From Comamonas sp. B21-038 (GTDB lineage Bacteria > Pseudomonadota > Gammaproteobacteria > Burkholderiales > Burkholderiaceae_C): 64,000 nt of DNA. A model generated the notes under the pieces. The model made no database searches, was not told the DNA's origin, and worked only from the letters and a program-made list of their open reading frames with translations. The position numbers and the translations under genes were made by a program. This document shows, piece after piece, positions 46,171 through 54,661 of the stretch (positions within the stretch are counted from its first letter, which is position 1; the number at the start of each line of letters is the position of its first letter). The stretch is from contig NZ_CP092462.1 in the NCBI RefSeq assembly GCF_022387135.1, forward strand, positions 4,030,001 to 4,094,000. Reading direction: 5' to 3'.

Positions 46171-48063
46171 TTAACGTTTAGCAGATGCCACGGAGCGGTG
46201 GTCTTCGCCCTCGGGCTTCCAGACCTGGCCGATCGACACGCTCTTGAGCTTCTTGCGGCGGCCATACCAGAGGTTGACCAGGCCACGCGAGAAGAACACA
46301 GCCGAGAACATGCTGGTCAAAATGCCGATGCAGTGCACCACGGCAAAGCCGCGCACCGGGCCGGAGCCGAAGGCCAGCAGCGCCAGGCCCACGATCAGGG
46401 TGGTGACGTTGGAGTCGAGAATCGTGTGCCAGGCATGTTCATAACCGGCATGGATGGCCGCCTGGGGTGACGCACCGGCGCGCAGTTCTTCGCGCACCCG
46501 TTCATTGATCAGCACGTTCGAGTCAATGGCCACACCGATGGCCAGCGCCATGGCGGCAATGCCCGGCAGGGTCAACGTAGCCTGCAGCATCGACAGGATG
46601 GCCAGCAGCAGCAGGACGTTCACGCCCAGCGCAATGGTCGAGACCACGCCAAAGACCATGTAGTAGATGCACATGAAGACGGCAATCGCGATGAAGCCCC
46701 CCACGATGCTCTTGACACCGGCTTCCACGTTCTCTTTACCCATGCTCGGGCCGATCGTGTATTCCTCGATGATTTCCATCGGCGCGGCCAGCGAGCCGGC
46801 GCGCAGCAGCAGCGAGGTATCGCTGGCTTCCTTGGTCGACATGCTGCCCGAGATCTGCACGCGGCCGCCACCGATTTCGGAGCGGATCACCGGGGCGGTC
46901 ACCACTTGGCCCTTGCCCTTTTCAAACAGCAGGATGGCCATGCGCTTGCCAATGTTCTCGCGCGTGACGTCCTTGAAGATGTTCGCGCCCTTGCCATCCA
47001 AGGTCAGGTTGACGGTCGCTTCATGGGTCTGGCTGTCAAAGCCGGGCTGCGCGTCGTTCAGGTTCTCGCCGGTCAGGATGACCTGCTTCTTCACGACGAT
47101 GGACTGGCCATGCGGGTCGCTGTATTTTTCAGAGCCAAACGGCACGGGTCCGGTGCCCATTTCGGCGGCGCGCGCGTCCGAGCTGTCGTCGACCATGCGC
47201 ACTTCCAATGTAGCGGTACGGCCCAGGATGTCCTTGGCCTGTGCGGGATCCTGCACACCGGGCAGCTGCACCACGATGCGGTCGGAGCCTTGCTGCTGGA
47301 TCACCGGCTCGGCAACGCCCAGCTCATTGATACGGTTGTGCAAGGTCGTGATGTTCTGCTTGAGCGCTTGCTCTTGCACGCTGCGCAGCGATTCAGGCTT
47401 GATGTTGGCCCGCACCACATAGGCGCCGCCGGTGCTGACCACATTGGCCTGCAGGTCCGGCATGGTGTCCACAATCAGGTTGCGCACCGTCGTGGCGGTG
47501 GCCTCGTCTTGCAGGCGCACCTCCAGCGACTGGCCTTCGCGGTTCACACCGCCGTGGCGAATCTTCTTGTCGCGCAGCGCCAGACGCACATCGCTGGTCA
47601 GCGCTTCGGTGCGCTTGGTCAGCGCCGCCTGCATGTCCACCTGCAAGGTGAAGTGCACGCCACCACGCAAGTCCAGACCCAGGTACATGGGCTTGGCATG
47701 CAGGGCGGTAAGCCAGGCGGGCGAGCGGGAGATCAGGTTCAGCGCCACCACGTAGGAGGGGTCGCTGCTGTCCGGGATCAGCACGCGCTCGAGCACGCCC
47801 TTGGCCTTGAGCTGCTCGTCTTCCTTGTCGAAGCGGGCGCGGATCGAACCGTTTTCCAGCGCGATACTCAGCGGCTTGACGTCGGCATCGGCCAGCGCCG
47901 ACTCCACGCGCTGCTGCAATGCAGAATCCACGGTGACAGTGGCCTTGACCGAGGCGACCTGGACAGCAGGCGCCTCACCAAAAAAGTTGGGCAGGGTGTA
48001 AACAACCCCTACCAGAAGCGCGATCACAATGATCGCGTACTTCCAGACCGGATAACGGTTCAT
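46171..48063 (-). CDS. secD: protein translocase subunit SecD
   Basis: This 630-residue membrane protein of the Sec accessory complex has an N-terminal membrane anchor (residues 8-28), a large periplasmic region (LGLDLRGGVHFTLQVDM, then RINELGVAEPVIQQQGSDRI and VQLPGVQDPAQAKDIL) and a C-terminal block of membrane segments (IAAMALAIGVAIDSNVLINE). The length is normal. It is in the yajC-secD-secF operon, 70 bases after yajC. Confidence 0.98.
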   Translation of the reverse strand: MNRYPVWKYAIIVIALLVGVVYTLPNFFGEAPAVQVASVKATVTVDSALQQRVESALADADVKPLSIALENGSIRARFDKEDEQLKAKGVLERVLIPDSSDPSYVVALNLISRSPAWLTALHAKPMYLGLDLRGGVHFTLQVDMQAALTKRTEALTSDVRLALRDKKIRHGGVNREGQSLEVRLQDEATATTVRNLIVDTMPDLQANVVSTGGAYVVRANIKPESLRSVQEQALKQNITTLHNRINELGVAEPVIQQQGSDRIVVQLPGVQDPAQAKDILGRTATLEVRMVDDSSDARAAEMGTGPVPFGSEKYSDPHGQSIVVKKQVILTGENLNDAQPGFDSQTHEATVNLTLDGKGANIFKDVTRENIGKRMAILLFEKGKGQVVTAPVIRSEIGGGRVQISGSMSTKEASDTSLLLRAGSLAAPMEIIEEYTIGPSMGKENVEAGVKSIVGGFIAIAVFMCIYYMVFGVVSTIALGVNVLLLLAILSMLQATLTLPGIAAMALAIGVAIDSNVLINERVREELRAGASPQAAIHAGYEHAWHTILDSNVTTLIVGLALLAFGSGPVRGFAVVHCIGILTSMFSAVFFSRGLVNLWYGRRKKLKSVSIGQVWKPEGEDHRSVASAKR

Positions 48064-48133
48064 GATCGCGCTCTTACCTTACGCAAAATAGAAGGCGCAG
48101 CCATGCTGCGCCAATTGCTGTTTCAACGATGGA

Positions 48134-48466
48134 TTACTTCAGCGTACCCTTGGGCAGCACCTGCACCACAGCACCACGCTGCAGTTGCACGACCACGCCC
48201 TGGGCCAACTCTACTTGCAGGAACTGTTCGTCCAGGCCCACCACGCGGCCCACGAGGCCCCCATTGGTGGCCACTTCGTCGCCCTTGACCAGCGCATCGA
48301 TCATGGCACGGGCTTCCTTTTGGCGCTTCATCTGAGGACGGATCATCAGGAAATACAGCACCACAAACATCAGCACCAAGGGCAGCATGCTGGTGAGGGT
48401 GGAGGTCATGCCGCCGGAGGCAGCAGCAGCCGGTGCGGTCTGGGCAAAAGCAGAAGAGATAAACAA
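48134..48466 (-). CDS. yajC: preprotein translocase subunit YajC (TTG start)
   Basis: This is a 110-residue small membrane subunit of the SecDF-YajC complex. The membrane helix is LTSMLPLVLMFVVLYFLMIRP, followed by QMKRQKEARAMIDALVKGDEV and VVGLDEQFLQVELAQGV. I place the start at a TTG (48466) with GGGAGC six bases upstream: it gives the normal N terminus (FISSAFAQTAPAAA) and exactly the E. coli length. An ATG-only reading would add 33 unrelated residues or cut into the helix. Confidence 0.9.
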   Translation of the reverse strand: MFISSAFAQTAPAAAASGGMTSTLTSMLPLVLMFVVLYFLMIRPQMKRQKEARAMIDALVKGDEVATNGGLVGRVVGLDEQFLQVELAQGVVVQLQRGAVVQVLPKGTLK

Positions 48467-48718
48467 ATGAAGCTCCCAACGTGGATGCAGGCCTTGCCTG
48501 GATGACCAAAACCAAGACCCAAAGAGAAGCATTGTATGCGTGCCCCTCTGCGAACACCCAGGCAATACCTTGGATGCCTCTGGTTTTTCCGGTTGTTTTC
48601 ATGGAATTAAGCAGCTTTCATGCCAGCGCATTGGTAGAAGCCACTATGGCAGATACTGCCGCTTAAGTGGTATTTGCACGCCAAAGTCGCCGCGAGCACC
48701 GCCCTGCCCCACGCGCTG

Positions 48719-48732
48719 TGACAAATTTGTCA
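48719..48732. promoter_or_regulatory. 14-base palindrome TGACAAATTTGTCA
   Basis: This perfect palindrome lies about 250 bases upstream of yajC and just beyond the oxidoreductase terminator. Its TGACA/TGTCA half-sites resemble a dimeric regulator site. No regulator gene is adjacent. Confidence 0.4.
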
Positions 48733-48756
48733 CGCCCGTTTGCTGCAGCCGCTGAC

Positions 48757-48789
48757 AAAAAAGCCGCCTGGCTTGGCGCGCAGGCGGCT
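48757..48789 (-). terminator. terminator of the indolepyruvate oxidoreductase gene
   Basis: On the minus strand AGCCGCCTG and CAGGCGGCT form a 9-bp stem followed by a run of T residues, about 30 bases after the stop at 48822. Confidence 0.9.
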
Positions 48790-48821
48790 CGATCCACTCG
48801 CTTTCACCCGTCAACCGGGCT

Positions 48822-51800
48822 TCATACCTGTGCCGGTTCGGGCTTGGCAGCAGCCGCGGCTGCCGCTGCGTCATCGGCAGGCGCACGCCAGCGTGCCATC
48901 AGCTGCTGCCATTTGCTGCGGGCGGCGGCCAGGTGGCGTTCCTTGACATGGCCGTAGCCGCGGATGTCTTCGGGAATGCTGGCGATTTCCACGGCCAGCG
49001 CCAGGCGCTCGGCGCTCAGGCGCTGCAGCAGCTCCTCGATGCATGCCCGGTACTCCTGGATCAGTGCGCGCTCGGTGCGGCGCTCTTCGGTGCGGCCAAA
49101 GACATCGAGTGCGCCGCCGCGCAGGCCCTTGAGCCCCGCCAGCACACCAAAGGCCTTGCGCATCCAGCCGCCATAGGCCTTCTTGACCAGCTCGCCCTTG
49201 TCATTGCGCTTGGCCGTGGTGGGCGGTGCCAGGTGGTGCACGATCTTGTAGTCGCCCTCGAACATGTTGGCAATCTTCTCGCTGAACTCGGCCGTGGTGT
49301 GCAGGCGCGCCACCTCGTACTCGTCCTTGTAGGCCATCAGCTTGAACAGGTAGCGCGCCACCGCTTGCGACAGGCGGGTGCTGCTGCCCAGCCTGGCTTC
49401 GGCCGCATGTACCTTGTTCACGAAGGCTTCGTAGTCGGCGGCATAGGCGCTGTCCTGGTAATCGGTCAGGAAAGCCACGCGCTTGGCCACCAGCTCCTGC
49501 AACGAGGGCTTTTTGACCAGCTGGATCACCTGCTGGGCGGCAAACATGGCCTGCACCTGGGGCAGGTTGGCGGCGCACTGGCGGCCCCATTCAAACGCAG
49601 CCTTGTTGTTGTCCACCTGCACGCCGTTCAGCTCCATCGCCCGCATCAGCGCGGCATGGGACAGCGGCACCCGGCCCTGTTGCCAGGCATAGCCCAGGAT
49701 CAGCGGGTTGGTGTAGATGCTGTCGCCCAGCGCCTGGGTCGCAATGTGCTCGGCATCGAACATGCCCACGCCCTCCTGGCCCACGGCCGCCAGGATCGCC
49801 GATTCGCAGCCCGCCTCGGGGAACTGCCAGTTCGGGTTGTGCACAAAGGCCGCCGTGGGCGCGCCATGGGTGTTGAGCGCCACAAAGGTACGGCCCTGCT
49901 GCATGGCAGCCAACGTGGTCTTGTTGGCCGCGACGATGGGGTCGCAGCCGATGACCAGGTCGGCCTTGGCGGTGTCCACCTTGGTGGTGTAGATCGCGTC
50001 GGGCGAGTTGGCGATCTGGATATGGCTCCAGGTCGAGCCGCCCTTTTGCGCCAGACCGGCCGCATCCTGCGTGACCACGCCCTTGCCCTCCAGGTGGGCG
50101 GCCATGCCCAGTAGCGAGCCAATGGTGATCACACCCGTGCCGCCCACACCCGCCACCACAATGCCCCAGGCCTGGGTGGCCACGGGCAAGACGGGATCGG
50201 GCAAGGCAGGCAGCTTGGCCATATCGCCCTTTTTCTCCTTCTTGGCCTTTTTGAGCTGGCCGCCTTCGATGGTGACAAAGCTCGGGCAGAAGCCCTTGAC
50301 GCAGGAGAAGTCCTTGTTACAGGTGCTTTGGTTGATCTTGCGCTTGCGGCCAAAATCGGTCTCGACCGGCTCGACCGACAGGCAGTTGGATTGCACCGAG
50401 CAGTCGCCGCAGCCTTCGCAGACCGCTTCGTTGATGATGACGGTCTTGGCCGGCGTGGCCAGCGTGCCGCGTTTGCGGCGGCGGCGCTTTTCGGTCGCGC
50501 AGGTCTGGTCGTAGATGATGGCCGTCGTGCCCTTGAGCTCACGGAATTCGCGCTGGATGCGGTCGAGCTCGTCGCGGTGGTGCACGGTCACACCGGCGCC
50601 CAGCTGCACGCCGTCATACTTTTCCGGCTCGTCGCTGACGATGACCAGCTTCTTGACCCCTTCGGACAACAGGCTGGTCATGATCTGCAGCACCGAGTGG
50701 CCCTCGGGGCGCTCGCCCACGCGCTGGCCACCGGTCATCGCCACCGCGTCGTTGTACAGCACCTTGTAGGTGATATTCACGCCCGAGGCAATGCTCTGGC
50801 GGATGGCCAGCAGACCGCTGTGGAAGTAGGTGCCATCGCCCAGGTTCGAGAAAATATGCTGGTCGGTGGTGAACGGCGCCTGGCCGACCCAGGTCACGCC
50901 TTCGCCGCCCATCTGCGTGAAGGTGCTGGTGTTGCGGTCGGGCATCCAGTTGACCATGTAGTGGCAGCCGATGCCGGCCACCGCGCGGCTGCCTTCAGGC
51001 ACGCGGGTGCTGGTGTTGTGCGGGCAGCCGCTGCAGAACCAGGGCAGGCGGTCCACCGACTCCTGCTTGCTGTCCTTCAGACCCTGTTCACGCGCGGCAA
51101 TCACCTGCAGGCGCGCATCCATGCGGCGCACGATGTCGTCGGGCACGCCGAGCTTCTTCAGGCGCTTGGCCAGCGCCTGCGCAATCAGCGCCGGGGTCAG
51201 GTCGGCCTTGGGGCGCAGCAACCAGTGGTTGCTGGGGTTGGGCACCGACCACTCGCCGCCCGAGTGGTCGCCCTCGATCTCGTCGAACTTACCCAGCACA
51301 TGGGGGCGCACATCGGAGCGCCAGTTGTACAGCTCTTCCTTGAGCTGGTACTCGATCATCTGGCGCTTTTCCTCGACCACCAGAATCTCCTGCAGACCCA
51401 TCGCAAAGTCGCGGGTGATGGAGGCCTCCAGCGGCCAGACGACGTTGACCTTGTGCAGCCGGATGCCCAGCTGGCGGCAGGTGTCATCGTCCAGGCCCAG
51501 GTCGATCAATGCCTGGCGCGTGTCATTGAAGGCCTTGCCGCTGGCGATGATGCCAAAGCGGTCATTCGGCGTGGAGATGACGTTGTAGTTGAGCTTGTTG
51601 GCACGGATATAGGCCAGCGCCGCATACCACTTGTAGTCCATCAGACGCGCTTCCTGCTCCAGCGGCGCATCGGGCCAGCGGATGTGCAGGCCGCCGGGCG
51701 GCATCACAAAGTCATCGGGGGTGATGATGTTGACCCGGTCCGGGTCCACCGAGACGCTGGCCGACGACTCCACGATCTCCTGGATCGTCTTCATGCCCGA

Positions 51801-52421
51801 CCAGACGCCGGAGAAACGGCTCAGCGCAAAGGCATGCAGGCCCATGTCCAGGATGTCCTGGACGCTGGAGGGGAAGAACACCGGCGAGCCCACGGCCTTG
51901 AAGATGTGGTCACTCTGGTGCGCCGCCGTCGAGGACTTGCTGATGTGGTCATCGCCGGCCAGCGCAATCACGCCGCCGTGCTTGGCCGTGCCGGCCATGT
52001 TGGCATGCTTGAACACGTCCACGCTGCGGTCCACGCCCGGGCCCTTGCCGTACCAGATGCCGAAGACACCGTCGAACTTCTTGCTCTGCGGATACAGGTC
52101 GAGCTGCTGCGTGCCCCAGACGGCGGTGGCGCCCAGCTCTTCGTTGACGCCGGGCTGGAACTCGATGTTGTTGTCCTTGAGGTGCTTCTTGGCCGCCCAG
52201 AGCGCCTGGTCGTAGCCGCCCAGAGGCGATCCACGGTAGCCGCTGATGAAGCCTGCGGTGTTGAGACCTTCCAATGCATCGCGCTGGCGCTGCAGCATCG
52301 GCAGGCGAACAAGGGCTTGCACCCCGCTCATGAAGGCACGGCCATGGGCCAGTGCGTACTTATCCTCAAGCGTGACGGTTTCCAGCGCTTTGCGGACGGA
52401 CTCGGGGAGTGAGGCATTCAT
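48822..52421 (-). CDS. fused indolepyruvate ferredoxin oxidoreductase
   Basis: This 1199-residue single-chain enzyme of the 2-oxoacid:ferredoxin oxidoreductase family oxidatively decarboxylates arylpyruvates to aryl-acetyl-CoA. The N-terminal alpha-type part has GFISGYRGSPLGGYDQAL. A thiamine-diphosphate region with CSGCPHNTSTRVPEGSRAVA lies near residue 463. Cysteine clusters CEGCGDCSVQSNC and CNKDFSCVKGFC (about 668-710) would hold Fe-S centres. A beta/gamma-type domain begins at GVGGTGVITIGSLLGM (about 758), and a helical C-terminal domain runs from about 950. AGGAG precedes the ATG at 52421. It is divergent from an Lrp-family gene, fitting amino-acid-responsive control of phenylalanine, tyrosine or tryptophan catabolism. 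Confidence 0.93.
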   Translation of the reverse strand: MNASLPESVRKALETVTLEDKYALAHGRAFMSGVQALVRLPMLQRQRDALEGLNTAGFISGYRGSPLGGYDQALWAAKKHLKDNNIEFQPGVNEELGATAVWGTQQLDLYPQSKKFDGVFGIWYGKGPGVDRSVDVFKHANMAGTAKHGGVIALAGDDHISKSSTAAHQSDHIFKAVGSPVFFPSSVQDILDMGLHAFALSRFSGVWSGMKTIQEIVESSASVSVDPDRVNIITPDDFVMPPGGLHIRWPDAPLEQEARLMDYKWYAALAYIRANKLNYNVISTPNDRFGIIASGKAFNDTRQALIDLGLDDDTCRQLGIRLHKVNVVWPLEASITRDFAMGLQEILVVEEKRQMIEYQLKEELYNWRSDVRPHVLGKFDEIEGDHSGGEWSVPNPSNHWLLRPKADLTPALIAQALAKRLKKLGVPDDIVRRMDARLQVIAAREQGLKDSKQESVDRLPWFCSGCPHNTSTRVPEGSRAVAGIGCHYMVNWMPDRNTSTFTQMGGEGVTWVGQAPFTTDQHIFSNLGDGTYFHSGLLAIRQSIASGVNITYKVLYNDAVAMTGGQRVGERPEGHSVLQIMTSLLSEGVKKLVIVSDEPEKYDGVQLGAGVTVHHRDELDRIQREFRELKGTTAIIYDQTCATEKRRRRKRGTLATPAKTVIINEAVCEGCGDCSVQSNCLSVEPVETDFGRKRKINQSTCNKDFSCVKGFCPSFVTIEGGQLKKAKKEKKGDMAKLPALPDPVLPVATQAWGIVVAGVGGTGVITIGSLLGMAAHLEGKGVVTQDAAGLAQKGGSTWSHIQIANSPDAIYTTKVDTAKADLVIGCDPIVAANKTTLAAMQQGRTFVALNTHGAPTAAFVHNPNWQFPEAGCESAILAAVGQEGVGMFDAEHIATQALGDSIYTNPLILGYAWQQGRVPLSHAALMRAMELNGVQVDNNKAAFEWGRQCAANLPQVQAMFAAQQVIQLVKKPSLQELVAKRVAFLTDYQDSAYAADYEAFVNKVHAAEARLGSSTRLSQAVARYLFKLMAYKDEYEVARLHTTAEFSEKIANMFEGDYKIVHHLAPPTTAKRNDKGELVKKAYGGWMRKAFGVLAGLKGLRGGALDVFGRTEERRTERALIQEYRACIEELLQRLSAERLALAVEIASIPEDIRGYGHVKERHLAAARSKWQQLMARWRAPADDAAAAAAAAKPEPAQV

Positions 52422-52562
52422 CGTCTTGTCTCCTGGGGAGAGCCCCCGGTGGCCGCTTGTGGCAGGTCCGGGATTGTGGGGCGTTATAAGAAGCTGGAAC
52501 CAAGTCCAGCAGGCGGGGCAAAACACCCCAGCCTTCATCGCTGCAGTGTATGACGGGCAGCG

Positions 52563-52577
52563 AGAATAAAGTATTCT
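52563..52577. promoter_or_regulatory. Lrp-like palindrome AGAATA-AAG-TATTCT
   Basis: This perfect 15-base dyad is close to the Lrp-type consensus (AG-AT-rich-CT) and lies in the 213-base gap between the divergent lrp and oxidoreductase genes. A related inverted pair ATTCTTT (52573) / AAAGAAT (52607) overlaps it. It is a likely site for the adjacent regulator acting on both promoters. Confidence 0.6.
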
Positions 52578-52634
52578 TTTCCTTGCCGGGGTTTACCTAG
52601 TATTTGAAAGAATCTTGCTCAATAATGGCAATAA

Positions 52635-53132
52635 ATGAACCAAATTGACAAATTCGACTGGGCCATCCTCTACGAGCTGCAAAAAAACGCCCGTTTGACG
52701 AATGCCGAACTGGCCCAGCGTGTGGGCCTGTCGGCCGCGCCCTGCTGGCGCCGGGTGCGTGCGCTCGAAGAGGCCGGCTACATCACCGGCTACCACGCAA
52801 CCCTGGACCGCCACAAGCTCGGCCTGGGTGTGCTGGCCTTTGTGCGCGTCGATGCCGCGCAGAACACGGCCGACATCACCTTGCGCATGGAGGAATCGAT
52901 CCGCCTTCTGCCCGAGGTCACGTCCTGCCACTACATCAGCGGTGCGGGCACTTTTGAGCTGCAGGTGGTGGCCAAGGACCTGGAGAGCTTCTCCAGCTTT
53001 ATCCGCAACGTGCTGCTGCACCTGCCCAACGTGAAAGACGTGCACACCACCTTCTCGCTGGGCGAGGTCAAATCCAGCAGCGCACTGCCGCTGCCGATGA
53101 CGGCCAACCCCAAGGGCACGCCTTCGCGCTGA
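52635..53132 (+). CDS. Lrp/AsnC family transcriptional regulator
   Basis: This 165-residue regulator has an N-terminal helix-turn-helix (FDWAILYELQKNARLTNAEL, then AQRVGLSAAPCWRRVRALEE) and a C-terminal RAM amino-acid-binding domain (LGVLAFVRVDAAQNTADITL, then YISGAGTFELQVVAKDL). It is divergent from the fused indolepyruvate oxidoreductase, the classic position for an Lrp-type activator sensing an amino acid or its keto acid. Confidence 0.94.
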   Translation: MNQIDKFDWAILYELQKNARLTNAELAQRVGLSAAPCWRRVRALEEAGYITGYHATLDRHKLGLGVLAFVRVDAAQNTADITLRMEESIRLLPEVTSCHYISGAGTFELQVVAKDLESFSSFIRNVLLHLPNVKDVHTTFSLGEVKSSSALPLPMTANPKGTPSR

Positions 53133-53161
53133 TCCCCTTTCCTATCCGAGCCGCCACCATG

Positions 53162-53186
53162 CAAAAGGCCAGCCTGGGGCTGGCCT
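53162..53186 (-). terminator. terminator of mltA
   Basis: Arms AGGCCAGCC and GGCTGGCCT (53166-53186) around a three-base loop are followed on the minus strand by TTTTGC. It sits between the convergent lrp and mltA genes and may serve both. Confidence 0.7.
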
Positions 53187-53207
53187 GGGTGGCACCATCT
53201 GCGGAGA

Positions 53208-54422
53208 TCAGCGCTTGGCCACGCCCCTGGGCCACAGCACCCACAGCCGCAGCGGCTGCTTGACCCGGCCGGCAAAATCGCCCGCCTCATGGCCCCAGCC
53301 GGCAAAGTAGTCGGCGCGCACGGCACCCAGGATGGCGCTGCCCGTGTCCTGCGCCATCACCAGGCGGTTGAGCTGCACCGTGGGCCCGGTGGACGACAGC
53401 CAGACAGGCGTGCCGTAGGGAATGCTGCCCCGGTCCACCGCAATCGATCGGCCCGGGGTCAGCGGCACACCCTGGGCGCCATTGGGGCCAAACTCGGCAT
53501 CCAGCGGCGACAGTGGCTCTTCCCTGAAGAACACATAGCGCGGGTTGCTCCAGAGCAGCTCATTGACACGGGTCGGGTTGGCGGCAATCCAGGCCTTGAT
53601 GCCCGGCCAGGTGGCATCGCGCACCAGGCCCTGGTCCAGCAGCCACTTGCCGATGCTCTTGTAGGGGTGGTCATTGGTGGCAGCATAGGCCACGCGGATC
53701 AGGCGCACCGAGCCATCGGCTTCCTGGATGCGCACCCGCCCCGAGCCCTGGATGTGCAGCACCATCGCATCGACCGGGTCGTTGACCCAGGCAATCACCT
53801 TGTCCTGCAGCTCGGCCTGCACCTGCGGCAGGGTCTCGATCTGCTGGCGGCTGAACCAGGGTTTGCGCGAGCCCAGCGTGGCCGGCGACCGGTACAGCGG
53901 GATCGAATAGCCGTTGCCTGGCTGGCGCGTGCCATCGAGCATCGGCTCGAAATAGCTGGTCAGCATCCCGTCGGGGTTGCCGTCGAGCGATTCGACGCGG
54001 TAGGGCTGAAAGCGCGACACCATCCAGGCGCGCTGCTCCTCGGTCGACGCCAGGCTCATGCGGCGCACCTCGGAGCAGAACTGCGCAAACGGCGCGGGCG
54101 GGCGGCTGCAGCTCTTGATCCAGGCATTCCAGGCATCGGCCAGGTTGTCCTGCTCCAGACCGGGCACCGACGACCAGTGCACCGGCACCCAGCGGCTCTT
54201 GGCCTGCTGGATCGCCGGGGGCAGCGGCTCATTCGCATCGGGTGGCAGCACCTCGATGCTGCCCGATACCGGCGGGCGGGTGGTCGGCGAAGACGGCTGG
54301 TCCAAAGGGACTTGGCTGGAGCAGGCGGCCAGAATTCCTACAATCGCAGCCATCGACAGCGTACGTAAGGAGCGGGTACCGATGGGACTGATATTGCTGG
54401 AAGCGCTATTGGCGTTGGTCAT
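53208..54422 (-). CDS. mltA: membrane-bound lytic murein transglycosylase A
   Basis: This lipoprotein of about 404 residues cleaves peptidoglycan glycan strands in the periplasm. The MltA domain (about 110-300) has GMLTSYFEPMLDGTRQPGNG and DAMVLHIQGSGRVR. The C-terminal 3D domain carries the catalytic-aspartate motif MAQDTGSAILGAVRADYFAG. The lipobox is LAAC, about 33 residues from the chosen ATG. The start is uncertain: the ATG at 54422 gives a basic n-region, while the one at 54353 would leave no positive charge. Neither has a good ribosome site, and the first overlaps a small gene on the other strand. Confidence 0.92.
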   Translation of the reverse strand: MTNANSASSNISPIGTRSLRTLSMAAIVGILAACSSQVPLDQPSSPTTRPPVSGSIEVLPPDANEPLPPAIQQAKSRWVPVHWSSVPGLEQDNLADAWNAWIKSCSRPPAPFAQFCSEVRRMSLASTEEQRAWMVSRFQPYRVESLDGNPDGMLTSYFEPMLDGTRQPGNGYSIPLYRSPATLGSRKPWFSRQQIETLPQVQAELQDKVIAWVNDPVDAMVLHIQGSGRVRIQEADGSVRLIRVAYAATNDHPYKSIGKWLLDQGLVRDATWPGIKAWIAANPTRVNELLWSNPRYVFFREEPLSPLDAEFGPNGAQGVPLTPGRSIAVDRGSIPYGTPVWLSSTGPTVQLNRLVMAQDTGSAILGAVRADYFAGWGHEAGDFAGRVKQPLRLWVLWPRGVAKR

Positions 54423-54510
54423 ACTGGTGGCGATCGTCTGGTGGACGATGTTTGCCGGTCGCAAAAAAGGGGAAATCGTAAGCAAAGATGAGCAGCCTCC
54501 TCGCGACTAG
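54382..54510 (+). CDS. 42-residue single-pass membrane protein antisense to the mltA start
   Basis: I do not recognise a family. The product starts MGLILLEALLALVILVAIVW, one strong hydrophobic helix, then WTMFAGRKKGEIVSKDEQ with a positive-inside basic cluster and an acidic tail. TAAGGAG stands ten bases before the ATG, a better ribosome site than either mltA start has on the opposite strand. The frame is complete and lies upstream of the OmpA-like gene, 151 bases away. It overlaps the first codons of mltA divergently. It is probably real, though not proven. Confidence 0.6.
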   Translation: MGLILLEALLALVILVAIVWWTMFAGRKKGEIVSKDEQPPRD

Positions 54511-54661
54511 CTTGCGCAAATCGTAGGACATGGCCGCTCATTGCCGTCATTTTTACCATTTTTGAACTTTGTCTCTGGCATTTGGCAGTTCTACTGCCCA
54601 CAATTTGCATCCACGGCCGTCCCCATTTCCGGGGATGCCCTTGCATCAGAGGAGTTCAAGC

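Larger units (their letters stand above)
48467..48821. other. intergenic region between yajC and the oxidoreductase gene
   Basis: This 355-base gap has no convincing gene. It contains the oxidoreductase terminator (48757-48789), a 14-base palindrome (48719-48732) and the yajC promoter region. On the minus strand a -10-like TACAAT lies at 48536-48531 but no matching -35 was found. Confidence 0.5.
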
